Assembly: GCA_038049695.1 (NCBI GenBank)
Contig: CP142460.1
Coordinates: 24,558,501 to 24,622,500, forward strand
Reading direction: 5' to 3'
Source: Cinnamomum chago
Taxonomy: Eukaryota; Streptophyta; Magnoliopsida; Laurales; Lauraceae
DNA: 64,000 bases
Every line of letters begins with the position of its first letter. Position 1 is the first letter of the stretch. A program made the position numbers and the translations under genes. This document shows, piece by piece, positions 24,105 to 35,167 of this stretch. The notes below the pieces were generated by a model that had not been told where the DNA came from, made no database searches, and saw only the letters and a list, made by a program, of their open reading frames with translations.

Positions 24105-25275
24105 CACTTCCCTAGCTGGAGGTAGACCTGGCACCTCATCTGGAAACACATCTGGAAAATCACAGACTACAGGAATATTCTGTAACTCCTGTACATGCTT
24201 CTTCTCTGAAATAAAGGCAATGTAGCCTTCACACCCACTACGCATCAATCGTTCAGCCTTGAGTGCTGAAACAAGCCTGGTGTCATACTTCTTCCTGACT
24301 CCCTCAAAGAGTACACTGGCATTGGTTTCATCAACCCTAAAGGTGATGATTTTGCGGAAACAGTCTAAACAAGCCCTGTACTTCGCAAGCCAATCCATGC
24401 CAAAGATCACATCAAAATCATTCATTGCTAGCACAACCAAATCAGCTGGCATGGATACCTCTCCAATCCTAACAGTGCACTGAGGAATATACAGTTCACA
24501 CACCACCTTTCTCCCCAAAGGAGTAGACACTGTAAAATCATATGCTAATTGCATAATCCGGTTTTGCATATCACAAGCAAATGCAGGTGCAACAAAGGAA
24601 TGCGTAGAACCCGGATCAAACAATGCAATAGCGGGTCTATTATCTACAAAGATTGTACCTTCAACGACATTGGCTGCAACATCAGCCTGTTCTCTATTGA
24701 CGGCACAAGCAATCCCAGCCATCTGTGGTCTGTCGGGCTGCTGCTGCTGTCTGGGCTGCTGTCTCTGCCAAGGACGCTGCTGACCCTGACGCTGAGGCTG
24801 TGGCTGCTGTGGCCTAGGAGGAGGAGCTGGCAATGCTAATCTCTGTGGAGGAGCAGGAAGTGCTGCTGGTCCTTGAGCAGGATACTGATATGGAACTCTA
24901 TCATCTCTCCTAGCTCTCGGACAAAATGCCATTTTGTGTTCCAATGAACCACAAACTAGGCAAGCTCCAGTAGTCCTCCAACACAACTCAGTCCTGTGAA
25001 ATTTACCACATGTAGCAGAGACTGGTCTGTTATCTCTCCTCTCATTCCTATCAGACCTAGGAACGAATCTGTGTTTCTGCCTCTTGGACCTAGACGGTCC
25101 TCCCTTCTTGAACCATGAATCACCACTTCTCTTGGTGTTTAAGGCTTCTGCTTCCTTTTCTGCCTCCTTCTCTCTCTGAATTTCCTCCGTTGTATAGGCC
25201 CTATCAACGGCATCGTCAAACGTCGTAGGCTTCTGTCCAGCCAATACGACCGTCTTATACTCCGGATTTAGGCAA
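24105..25275 (-). pseudogene. C element gag C-terminus, zinc finger and protease
   Basis: Starts in the gag region GQKPTTFDDAVDRAY. A cysteine/histidine segment (CGKFHRTELCWRTTGACLVCG, then EHKMAFC) serves as the nucleic-acid-binding part, and a Pro/Gln-rich linker follows. The aspartic protease has [15 protein letters not shown] (catalytic Asp near 24625) and the FDVIFGMDWL element near 24395. The end, FPDVFPDEVPGLPPAREVDF, is the usual lead-in to RT, where the solo B LTR sits. A frameshift near 25275 separates it from the gag core. Confidence 0.92.
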
Positions 25276-25981
25276 GGAGGAATCTTTTCAGCTTCTTTGC
25301 TTCAGTATCAATCAATTCAAGCGCATATTTGGATAGCTGTAGAAAGGTATGAACGTAAACAGCCACGATCATGTGACCTTGCTTCAAGTTCAGGAACTCT
25401 GATTCCTTCTGCTGCTGTACATGCTCTGGGACGAATTTCCTCTGAAATTGCTGCCTGAAAATCTCCCAAATACCCTCTGCTGGCAGTGCCTTGAAGGCAT
25501 CTCTAACACTCTTCCACCAAACATTTATTGCCCCTCTGAACATGGTGGAAATGAGTAGCACTCTCTACTTCTGAGTGCAGACTACTGTTTCAAACACATC
25601 CTCAATGTGTTCGAGCCACTCATCTGCTTTCATGACATCCTCATCTCCATGGAACTCAGTGGCTCCTCTCTTACGGAACCGCTCAAAGATGGCATGAGGG
25701 TCCTTATCCTTATGATGTAATACCACTTGTGTCTCAACGTGTGGTTGTTGGACTGGTATTACTGGTGGAGATTGCATCTGAGCCTGCAATTGGCTCTGAA
25801 CTTGCAACATAGTAGCCATTTGGGCCTGCATACCCATCTGAGCTTCATGGCTCCTGGCTAACTGCTCCAGAATAGCAGTAAAGCGAGTATCCGTATCTGA
25901 TCTAGGAGAGGGAGGTGGGATAATCGCGAAGTCATCCTGTCCCTGTCCAGATCCTGATCCTGATCCCGATCCTGATGCCAT
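25265..25981 (-). pseudogene. C element gag N-terminus
   Basis: The likely start is the Met at 25981, opening with a Gly/Ser repeat (MASGSGSGSG) before an acidic Pro-rich segment and a Gln/Met-rich helix (QAQMATMLQVQ). The capsid part has FHGDEDVMKADEWLEHIE, then MFRGAINVWW and FRQQFQRKFVPEHV. A TAG at about 25562 interrupts it, just after VVCTQK. Upstream in-frame residues back to 26026 are open but look like leader. Confidence 0.88.
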
Positions 25982-26170
25982 ACTGTAAACATTACGGAAG
26001 GTAAGAATACGTCTATACACTTCCATCTCAGTTATATCACATATACATCACAATATGTGAAAGCAATAAAATACAAATCCATAGTTGGATTTGGTCGAAA
26101 CGTAACATTCCTCACTCTGTTCCTAGTCTTGCTAAGTCTTTTACGCTTTCTTAACTTAGTCCTTTAACTC

Positions 26171-26183
26171 GTCTCTGATACCA
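26171..26183 (-). other. C element primer-binding site (initiator tRNA-Met)
   Basis: On the minus strand TGGTATCAGAGAC matches the 3' end of initiator tRNA-Met for twelve bases with one change near the end. It is 11 bases from the 5' LTR edge at 26195. Confidence 0.9.
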
Positions 26184-26194
26184 CACAATAAGTA

Positions 26195-28352
26195 TGTCAT
26201 GACCCGGCCCGAGATCAAAGTCATTAGGGTTAAACCCCGGGTCGCGATGCTCATACTTACTCCCGTAAACCCCGAATTAACCGACGTTAAAACGAAGTCC
26301 ACAAGGGATCTTGCATATGTACCTGTCAATGTACAGTTGTGCGGAAATATACAAGAATATACATTGACAACCATTTAACAAAATGAATCAGACTTACTTT
26401 GACTTGTAAAGTTCACTTTACATCATTTCATTTCTCCTATTATCAACCACTGCATATTCAAAATACAATGCAGGGGACATAACTTACAATACCTACAATA
26501 CCAAAATGAATATATAAAACAATTTCTAAAAGGTTTCCAAAAAGATTTCAATGTATCCGCTCTCAGATCACGTCCATTCAATTAGACCTCCTGGAGGTAT
26601 CGAATGGGCCTCCTCCGCTGGCGGGACGGTCTCGGAGGGACCGGCACGGGCAACTGAGCCTGTAACATCATCAGTAATACTATGAACACGACGGTTCAAC
26701 AAGATATACATACATTTATAGCATGTTCGACAATTCCTGACAATTCACTGATTTCCAGTTCTAGAAAATCAATAATAAATACAAGTAATCCTGACAATAA
26801 TATTGGCAACTACACTAGTATTGGTTCAACTCCATTCTGTTCTTCCAAAAGGAAGTCTTCCATACTCATTCATTCATTACATTCAATATTTATTAATGGC
26901 TTATCAATATATGACTTTTCAGTCAATGACCTTTCGGTCCAATAACGTGGGATCTTCCTAGTGTCTTGATCAGAGATCACTGGTGTCACCACGGAGCTTC
27001 GGAACGCTCCCAATTCCATCTACTGCAGTAGGATTATTCAATTCATTGTTACTTTTCGTAACTGTTCATTCATTAATTTATTCAGTTCAATTCAATAATG
27101 AGTTGAGGAAACCACTATGTAGTGCCAGACCCATTAACAATTCATATCCATCTCATTCCCATTCTAAACCAATCCTCTAACCAACCATTGAGTGAAATGG
27201 TGGTTATTAATGCACATATTACTATCGATGACATTACTTAGTTGATTATGCATTAGGATAACCCTCGTTAACACTTATGGAGGTTTAAACATGATTAATC
27301 TTAGTCTATATGCTTAGACTTTTAATTCCGGAAATTCGGAAGTAAACGGACCTCTTTCAACATTTCTCAGTGGGCCAGGTCGACCTGCAGTTGTAACCTG
27401 AAAATCCCATGAATAGTAATTTGGTCAGGTTCTGTACCTGCAGTGCAGTGAAGGGCTTTCAGCCCTTTTCTTCCTTATACCTGATGAACCTAATTAACAA
27501 TTGTTTTACGAATTTAACAAAAGCAATCCCAGATTAATAATCCAACTAATCTAACCCTACTTACCTTAATCTATTACATTAACACATAACCTAATTAGGG
27601 TTTTAAAACCCATAATTCACCCTAACATCTGATTCATCATTTCTTTCCATCAAAATCAATAAAAACACCTTAACAAGCATAAATACATGTATAACTTGCC
27701 TTAGGTGAAGCTTAGTCTTTGTTTGGCTTGCCTTTGGAATGGGATTCCTCCACTTGAACCTTTAATTCCAATAACCTATAATAATATGATGAAGAAGATG
27801 ATGTAGCTAGATTCCTCTTCACTTCAATCACTTCAATTCACTCTTGATGAAGAAGTTGATGAAGAAGAAACGGAAGGAAAGAGAGAGAAATGAAGAAGAA
27901 AAGAGTTGCTTAGGTTAGAATAAGATGAATGAACTCAAAGGAGTTCATCTCATCTTATATAAGATAATTTTTGCATTCAACCCCCCATTTACTCTCTCAT
28001 TTACATTTTGAGTCAATTGAAGGTCCAATTGATCCAATATTCATCGAACAACTTCGAGTCTTATATGAAAGTTCTCGTACTCGTCAAGATACACGCGCTG
28101 GTATCAAGAGGATACGTATTCGATCAAATACGAAAAAGTTCGTATTTTCGAAAAAGTCCTCCATTTGCTCACTTGAGCTTCATTTTCATTCAATTCATTT
28201 CCTAATCTTAGTTACTACTTCATTAAGCCTAATGTACTCATTGTTAGGCTAATTCAATTCCATTTAGTCACTAGTTCAATTAAACATGCTTAGTTAGGCT
28301 TAATCTCAATTACTTAGAGTTAACCGTGATTAACTCGGGACGGAGCCTAACA
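26195..28352 (-). mobile_element. C element 5' LTR
   Basis: Pairs with the 3' LTR at 17292-19537. It begins TGTCATGACCCGG on the plus strand, a C-to-T change from the TGTCACGACC of its partner, and ends GGAGCCTAACA. It lacks the second and third GGTCGACC blocks of the other LTR. Confidence 0.95.
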
Positions 28353-28592
28353 TCTCCCCCTTTGCAATTTGATGGCAACTTACTTAACACCAAATTTACA
28401 CACCAAGTCTTCAGCTCCCCCTAAGCTGAACAAGTCTTGAAATCTTCTTGGATGCTTCTTCTCTTAGGATGCTTCTTCTCTTAGCTTGGGCTCTTGGACT
28501 TTTTCTTCATTCTTCTTGATGCTTGGAGCTTGATCATTCTTCAAGCTTTCTTTTCATCTTCCTTTCTATGGCCAAGCATCTTCTTTAGCTCC
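28353..28592 (-). mobile_element. B element internal region next to its polypurine tract
   Basis: A short leftover of B between C and A2. The minus strand holds the polypurine tract GCAAAGGGGGAGA (28365-28353) and a second purine run AGGGGGAGC near 28412-28425. It then runs on with short diverged repeats of GCTTCTTCTCTTAGG (28453-28490). No ORF. The A2 target duplication GCTCC is at 28588-28592. Confidence 0.8.
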
Positions 28593-31500
28593 TGTAAGAC
28601 CCTGACCCGAGAGAACCCGATTAGTACTAATTAAGTGGCGTATTAGTTCTAAGCTTGATTAGTGTTTTTGGCTAAGTTGAGTTTGGAATAGCTTTTGTAC
28701 TAGTTTTGGGGAATTTTGATTGCTTTGGGTTAGTAGGGCCCTTTGGGGGTTCCTTCTCATGACATTGCATATGTTTGAGGATTTATCGGAGGTTTTTGCA
28801 TTCAAGATTTTAATCCCGTTTTATTCGTATTGATAAGCTCTACAACTTTCATGTTGATCCCGTCCCCGTTCGAGATCCCGAAACCCGATTTCATAGCCTT
28901 GAGGGCAAAACAATCATTGTGCACTAAATCTGTACCCAAAAACTTGATATTCCCGAAACCCGCGAAACATAGACTTTTTGGAAACTAGATATTTCGACGA
29001 TCATTTCTTCCTACTTCGTCGAATTCATCCGAGGTCCCGAAAGAGATGATTTCAGCCCAATTAGATTTCTAGTGGTGGAGCCCACTCCCCACTTGTTTAT
29101 AAGGAAACCTTTCCCTTCCATTCCCTTTTTCCAACACAAAGAGAACCTAGGGTTTGCTTTTGGCAACTTTTCTTCTTCTTCTTGCTTTCTCCATCTCCAA
29201 TCCCATCAATCTTGCACCAACATCAAAATGGAGGTTGTCATTCTCTTCCTCATCTCCATAGCTCTCTATTGGTACCATTTGTGAAGAAAACCCTCCATTC
29301 CAAGATCTTCATTGAGTTTACTCTTGCCATTAGAGGACCTTAAAAGTAAGCAATCCTTCCCTTCTTCTAGATTTGCATTCTTCTAGCCTTAGAGAAGCTT
29401 CATTTCCATTATTGTAAGGTTTCCCTTTCTATTTCATTATTTGACTCTTTTAGGGTTTTTTTTTTGGGATTTTTGTCATAGCTTGGACCTTTGGCTTGGA
29501 AGAGTATAGGAGTTTGATTTCTTGATTTGAAGACACAAGGAAAGTGGATTATTTGATTTTTATGAGCTTTCAATGGTTTCCATGAAGAATGTGGTTGACT
29601 TGTCATTTCACTCATAATTATTGGCTTGCATTTATTTTTGAAATGAATGCTTGAATGCATATTGGCTAAGTCATTTAATGTTTTGTAAACATGTTGGTTT
29701 AGCATTTATTGTCTTTTGGTTATATCCTAAATGAATGTTTGTGAAATGGTTTCCCTCCTCCTTCCTTTGTATGGGACTTGATGTGGAAGAATGAGGTGAG
29801 GAATGATCACAAGTTGGAGTTTTGGAGAAGTATAGATAGATGCATTGGAGGAGCTCCTAGCTCAGTTATATTGTAGGGACTAAGTGGAAGTGGGGAGAAT
29901 GGTTTTGAGGAGGAGAAAGGGCTCAAATCTGAACACAGTGGGTGTTTCCCACACCTGGCGGTCAGCCTGTGGTCACCTGGCGGCTAGCCGCCTGGTGACT
30001 GGCGGCTAACCGCAAGCTAGTCGAAATGTCACGGTTGCTTTTCCAGAGAGCACATTTCTCCACCTGAAAACTCAGTCAACTCCACGGTTAGCCAGCGGCT
30101 AACCGCCGAACCCATCGGCGGCTAACCGCCATCTAACCGCACCTTGGCGGTTAGCTTTCCAGTAAGCTGCATTTCTGCAGCCCAGCCGCGGTCAGCCGGC
30201 GGCTAGCCGCCCATCCCAGCGGCGGCTAACCGCCAGGTGACCGAAATTCCCCAGGTTTCGAAGAGCTCCTCGCTCGAACGAACTCTCCAGTTCGCTCAAG
30301 CGCTGAGCTTTGTCGATCAAAGGAGATTCACTAGGCATTGTATGAGGCCATTTGAGAAAGAAACCATATCACGAAGATGTCATTCGAAGTTTTGAAAATT
30401 CAAAGTGTATAAGGAGGCCGGAATGTCCCCAAACTCAAAGAGTACCAAATTTTTATCAGATCGACTACGGGGTCCCTATTCACCTTGAACTAGTTTTGAA
30501 CCCCGATACTTGTCTTGAGATTTCAAAAGCTCTATAGTATTTCATTGTTCCCTAGATCTATACTACATGTCTTGTTTTCCCGAAAGTATTGAATTACACT
30601 TGAAATAGTTACTTGTCTTGAAGTGCATTGCACCACATGATATGACAGTGTGCCCTTGAGCACCCCCGTCTTGCCCATTTGTTTATGTATTTGTACTCGA
30701 TTTACTTGCATATGTCTCGATTGTATTTGACCTATGAGTCGGCACCACTAAGCTTGGATAACCATGTTGGTCTGATCCACCGACTTGGAGATCCCCCTCT
30801 TGTCCCGCCAGCTGCAGTTTGGATCCCGCTACCCGATTATTACCGTGGTCTTGTCCCGATGCCGCAGATTACTACTGTGGTCCCCGATGCCCGGCTCGCT
30901 ACCGTGGTCATGTATAGTATATGTATATGTATATGTATTTATATGAGATCCACTGTTTCTCCTCACCTCGAGTGACTGAGATCAGTGCCTAGTTATTGCT
31001 TTATCACCTTAGTGATAGAGGACTTAGCTTCGTGTGGTTGCCATCTTGATTGTCTCCCGTTTCTTGGTCACCTTACATGTTTTACATTGCATACGTGTAT
31101 TTGGAATAAATGTTTTATCTTGTTTAGAGAAATTGTTATTTAAACAGGTTTGCATGTTTTGAAGGTAAATCCATTTATTTTCATATTGTTATTGTGTTTT
31201 CCTCCATTTGCCAAACCGTCGTGTTTGACCTATTCTTTGGTACTCAGGTCCCGTTGTTGGTTACCCCGAGGAGGAGCACGAGGAGGCGGTCGTAGAACCA
31301 CAACAGTTAGTTGAGTGGCGTGCTGATGACGTCATGTAGACGTTTGGTGGCTATGAGAGACTAATATTTTGGGAGAACTATTTAACCATTCTTTGGATTG
31401 GTATTTTTTTATATTGGCCTTGTGGGCCTCTATTTTTGGGGAAATGTAATTAAATGTTATTTGTATAAACTTTAACCTACTTTGGGTAACATGCTAATGT

Positions 31501-31768
31501 TCATTGCTCATTCTGATACAATACTTTAGACTTATGTTATTGTCTTGATGACCAAGGATGGTTTGACTATTTGATTTGCTACTCGCTTCCGTACTAAAAA
31601 GAAATATTCATCTATAGTTGTGATATCCTCACCGCGGACACCTGTGGGAAATTTAATAAACGTATGTTGTTATTAAACAGATGTTGTGGTTATCTATTCA
31701 CCATCATTTGAGATGTAATGTCTCGATCCCGGATCCATCCTTCGGATTCCCGGTCCGTGGTCGCGACA
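28593..31768 (+). mobile_element. Solo LTR of family A (A2)
   Basis: Runs from TGTAAGACCCTGACCCGAG to GGTCGCGACA with GCTCC duplications on both sides (28588-28592 and 31769-31773), 3176 bp. A TATA-like TTTATAAGG lies near 29097-29105. A palindrome-rich block (GGCGGCTAACCGCC-type and TTCGCTC/GAGCG motifs) spans 29945-30310. A stretch near 31255-31340 (CCGAGGAGGAGCACGAGGAGG, then TGGCGTGCTGATGACG) resembles a block near 48775-48840 in the E LTR, so A and E are probably related chromovirus families. Its small ORFs are not supported as genes. Confidence 0.95.
29945..30310. repeat. Palindrome array in A2 (GGCGGTTAGCCGCC and TTCGCTCGAGCGAA types)
   Basis: Roughly ten GGCGGCTAACCGCC-like palindromes and half-palindromes at 29958-30242, followed by a CGCTCGAACGAACT / AGTTCGCTCAAGCG pair at 30273-30303. 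The block is far more GC-rich than its flanks. Homologous blocks lie in A1 at about 15600-15806 and 36732-37012. Confidence 0.85.
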
Positions 31769-31773
31769 GCTCC

Positions 31774-33731
31774 AAGCTTTCTTTCTTCTATTAGCTCTCC
31801 CCCTTTGACCATGCCTCTCTCTCCCTTTGGCAAGATATGCATTCTCTCCCACTGTAAAAGATCATAAAATATCTCCCCTTAGGAAGCTTGGACATTCTCT
31901 TTCCCTTTAGAGAACTTGAATGCTCTCTCCCCCTTTGACATTAAATTGCAAAGGTACCTACACACATGAAACAAGGAAAATACCTTTTAGAAGCACCTGT
32001 TAACAAAAGAAATCGAAAATGAAATACATAACAAGTTATCATGTATGGTAGTAGTCTCTAAGGGTTCAAAGTCAATCCAATGGTCAATTTGATCAAAACT
32101 AATACTTCCTATGAAGATTTACACTCCCCCTTAATCCATTCTCTCCTTTTTTCAAACTTTTGACAAAGACATAACTATTTGGTTCAAGAAGAAGATGGTT
32201 TAACCAATTGAGGGTCAACTTCAAGAGAAGGATTAGATTCATTTAACTAGAGAGCACAATATGATCAAATTACCAAAAGAAAGCAAGATCAAAGAGAAAA
32301 GCAATCATGGATATCAATTGGAAAAACAAATAATACCAATTGAGATTTAAGGATAAGTCTATTAAAACAATCACTCTAAAATGGATTTAAAAATATAACT
32401 ATTAGGAAAAATCCAAATTAGAGATATCCATGATATAATGGGGTTTACTAAACATAGCATCAAATAATTTAACTATGAAAATCATATGCTATGAAAGTTT
32501 TGAAATCATTTCATTCAATTAATAAATTTGACTATTATTGTGCAAGAATGAGTGAAATGAAATTCAAACATGAAGCCTAACTCAACAATTAACCAACCAA
32601 TATTATAAACACATAAACATGGTGGTCATGAGATTTACCTATATGAGCAAGTGAGGTGGCAAACAAGAAAATTATGATGCTAATGAAATGTGACATGGAA
32701 CAAAAATATATGACTGAAGTTCAATCCAATGTACACAATGTCTATCACATACACAAGATAAGACATCAATTGGATATAAAATCAATGGAAAATTATACCA
32801 AATGAAACCAATTGAATATGACAACATGATTAAAAGCAAGGATGTGACAAACACAAAATTCCATCAAGCATCATAAATGATTATTCATCACTTTAAATGA
32901 TATAACTATTGAGCAAAGTGATGAACAAAAGAAATTGCAATGCAAAAGGATATAATCTTGGTAATGCATGCAATTTTCAAAGTGTCAAAATCATATGAAT
33001 TCGACATCAAAGATATCCATCAAACATATAGATATACGAGGAATGGATTTCAAAGAGTTTCATATGATCAAGATCACTACTATGATGTTGAAACATGTAC
33101 AAGGATGACATCACTAAGAGAATATACATGAATCAACATCATAACCATCCAAATAGAAATGACTAGAAGGCATAGAGGATGGATTCGAGTTCTAGTATGG
33201 TTTCTACAATTATAACTAAGATCACAACCATACATGGAACCAAATGACATTTGCATATAAAAAAAATATAACTAAATAATCAAACATGCAAATGACTTAA
33301 AACAACAATCGATCATGACTATTCTAGCTAGAAAGCTTTTGAAATCACAATCAATTGAACATGTATAGAAATGCAATGCAAGAGATATGTAACTCAATGT
33401 GTGCAAAAAGCAAATCTAACATGATGAAATTATAATCAAATGATTTTGAAAACCATGAAATGTAACTAGAGATGTACATGAAGACAAAAATCAATTGATC
33501 ATAAAAAAACAATGCATTTTAATAAATGTAACTATATAGAAACAAAATGCAAATGCAACATGACCAACAATATGATTTAACTTTAAAGGAAAGGTTGGTC
33601 AAGAGGTTCAAGGCCTTAAGGTTTGTCTAAGTATCTAACTTTAGGAATCCACCTAAGGTCTTGAGATGGTTGAACTTTGAGGTCTAGTTTAGGAGTCCCA
33701 CCAACTATAGGAGATTTGAATTGATAAATTC
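31774..33731 (-). mobile_element. B element internal non-coding region with extra polypurine tracts
   Basis: About 2 kb of AT-rich sequence without a useful ORF. The right part (32000-33700) holds repeated short words such as ATATAACTAT and AATCATATG. On the minus strand, purine tracts GTCAAAGGGGGAGA lie near 31793-31810 and 31925-31945, with shorter ones between. Where a normal Copia element has pol, there is only this sequence. Confidence 0.75.
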
Positions 33732-35066
33732 TCAAATTGAATCACCATGATATTTAGATTTGACTAAATTTAGCTTAGATTGGTGATTAGTCTTTCGAAG
33801 TTGGTGAGTTTGTTTCTTAGGGGATTTGTTCATTTTTCTTTTCTTCTTATATTCTCCCTTTATTTGACTTTTGAATTTTAAATTTAACTTTGCTACTTTC
33901 TTCAAAAGTTCTTTCATGGGTTGATATAAGGGAGATAGGTTGAGAAGCTTTTTGTTCATAGATTCTTTTAAACTTGGTTTGACTTGTTTGACCTTTTTAG
34001 AATCTATCTTTGGAGACTCCATTTTTATTGATTTAACTTTTTTAATATTTTTGGAGTCTTCTTTGATTTTTAGTGTCTTACCCTTCATAGATTTAGATTC
34101 TACCTTTTTGGGTTCAAAGATGGGTTTAGACACATGGCTTCTTTTTCTTAGTTTGCACTCAAACCTAAAATGCCCTTCAATGCCACAATAATTACATTTT
34201 GTTTTGGGCAAAGGAGAAAGAGTGCTAGAGAATGACGACTCACCTTTCACAAAAGTGTTGTTGAATTTAGGGTCATGTGAAGTATTCCTATCAAATCCAA
34301 GACCCGTCCTATCTCCATGAGATTTACCCAATTTAAATAATTTTTCAAGTCTCTCTTCACTTTGGGTTAACTTGCACTCATACTTTTGTTTATATCCTTC
34401 AAGTTGAGTGACTTTGGTTATAAGGATTGAATTTTCATTTTTTACTTTTAATAAATCATTTTCAATTTCCTTATAGTTACTTAGCTCTTCATTGGCAAGT
34501 TTTAGTTCAAGTTTAAGTTCATTAACAACATTAGATCCAAGTTCTAAGGTTTTTAACTTACTTTGAACATTTGACATGTTTTCCATGGAAATTGTCAACT
34601 TGGATTCTAAATTGATAAAGTCTTTGTCTTGCCTTTTTAATAAATCTCTTAGGTTTAAATTTTCCTTTTTAAGATCATCATTTCCTATCTTTAGTTCATT
34701 TAGTTCATCTTTGATATTAGATAGGTTATTTAAAGAGATCATGAACTTAGAGTCTAGACATTGTATTACTTCTTCTTTCTCTCTAAGTTCATCTTTTGAA
34801 GAGACTAATTGTTTGTTTAGATTTTTAGAATCTTCTCTTAACTTTTTATTTTTCTTTTCAAGTTTTAAGGATAATTCATATAAATCCTCAAAGGCTTGTT
34901 GAAGGTCATCTTCATTATAAACATTTTCTTCTTCTTTTATGTCACATTGAGACTCATTAGTTTGAGAGTTTGAATCTCTAATAGAAGGAAGAATGAGAGG
35001 TCTAGGAGAATCTACACACAAGTCTAAACAATCTAGCTTAGTGGAATCCATATCAAAAGTATTCAA
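33732..35066 (-). CDS. Gag-like protein of element B: coiled coil plus zinc knuckle, 444 aa, intact
   Basis: A single uninterrupted frame opening about 90 bases after the primer site. Residues about 50-245 form a long heptad-rich coiled coil (LYELSLKLEKKNKKL, LKLELKLANEEL). A CCHC zinc knuckle (CNYCGIEGHFRFEC) is at residues 291-304, and a Lys/Ser-rich basic tail follows. The zinc knuckle suggests RNA binding in a gag role. The usual helical capsid domain that precedes the coiled coil in Copia gag is not seen: the protein starts directly with a Ser/Asp/Glu-rich leader. It is the only intact retroelement ORF over 300 residues I found here. It probably relies on a relative for reverse transcription and integration; that is inference. 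Confidence 0.82.
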   Translation of the reverse strand: MNTFDMDSTKLDCLDLCVDSPRPLILPSIRDSNSQTNESQCDIKEEENVYNEDDLQQAFEDLYELSLKLEKKNKKLREDSKNLNKQLVSSKDELREKEEVIQCLDSKFMISLNNLSNIKDELNELKIGNDDLKKENLNLRDLLKRQDKDFINLESKLTISMENMSNVQSKLKTLELGSNVVNELKLELKLANEELSNYKEIENDLLKVKNENSILITKVTQLEGYKQKYECKLTQSEERLEKLFKLGKSHGDRTGLGFDRNTSHDPKFNNTFVKGESSFSSTLSPLPKTKCNYCGIEGHFRFECKLRKRSHVSKPIFEPKKVESKSMKGKTLKIKEDSKNIKKVKSIKMESPKIDSKKVKQVKPSLKESMNKKLLNLSPLYQPMKELLKKVAKLNLKFKSQIKGEYKKKRKMNKSPKKQTHQLRKTNHQSKLNLVKSKYHGDSI

Positions 35067-35152
35067 TCAAACACAAATCTAGGGTTATAAACTCTAGGTT
35101 TTTACACCTAATCAAGAGTTCCAAACACTTGATCCTATAAGATAGAGCACGA

Positions 35153-35165
35153 GGCTCTGATACCA
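35153..35165 (-). other. B element primer-binding site (initiator tRNA-Met)
   Basis: Minus-strand TGGTATCAGAGCC, a perfect 13-base match to the initiator tRNA-Met 3' end, two bases from the LTR edge at 35168. Confidence 0.95.
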
Positions 35166-35167
35166 AT

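Larger units (their letters stand above)
17292..28352 (-). mobile_element. Element C: chromodomain Ty3/gypsy (Tekay-like chromovirus)
   Basis: LTRs of 2246 bp (17292-19537, 3' LTR) and 2158 bp (26195-28352, 5' LTR) have the same ends (TGTCACGACCCGG / GAGCCTAACA on the plus strand). Flanks TCACC (17287-17291) and TCTCC (28353-28357) fit a target duplication with one change. Gag, zinc-finger region, protease, RT, RNase H, integrase and chromodomain follow on the minus strand, with an initiator tRNA-Met primer site. Defects are few: two frameshifts, about four stops and a solo B LTR. It inserted between the polypurine tract and the 3' LTR of B. Confidence 0.93.

Noticed and set aside
26171-26183. 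Matches to initiator tRNA-Met as tRNA genes
   Set aside because: Only 12-13 bases match, next to LTR ends: primer sites, not genes. The same holds for 35153-35165 and 49251-49262.
30679-30975. 98-aa ORF in A2 as a host gene
   Set aside because: It lies inside the LTR, and the A1 copy has a frame on the opposite strand only; no recognisable domain.
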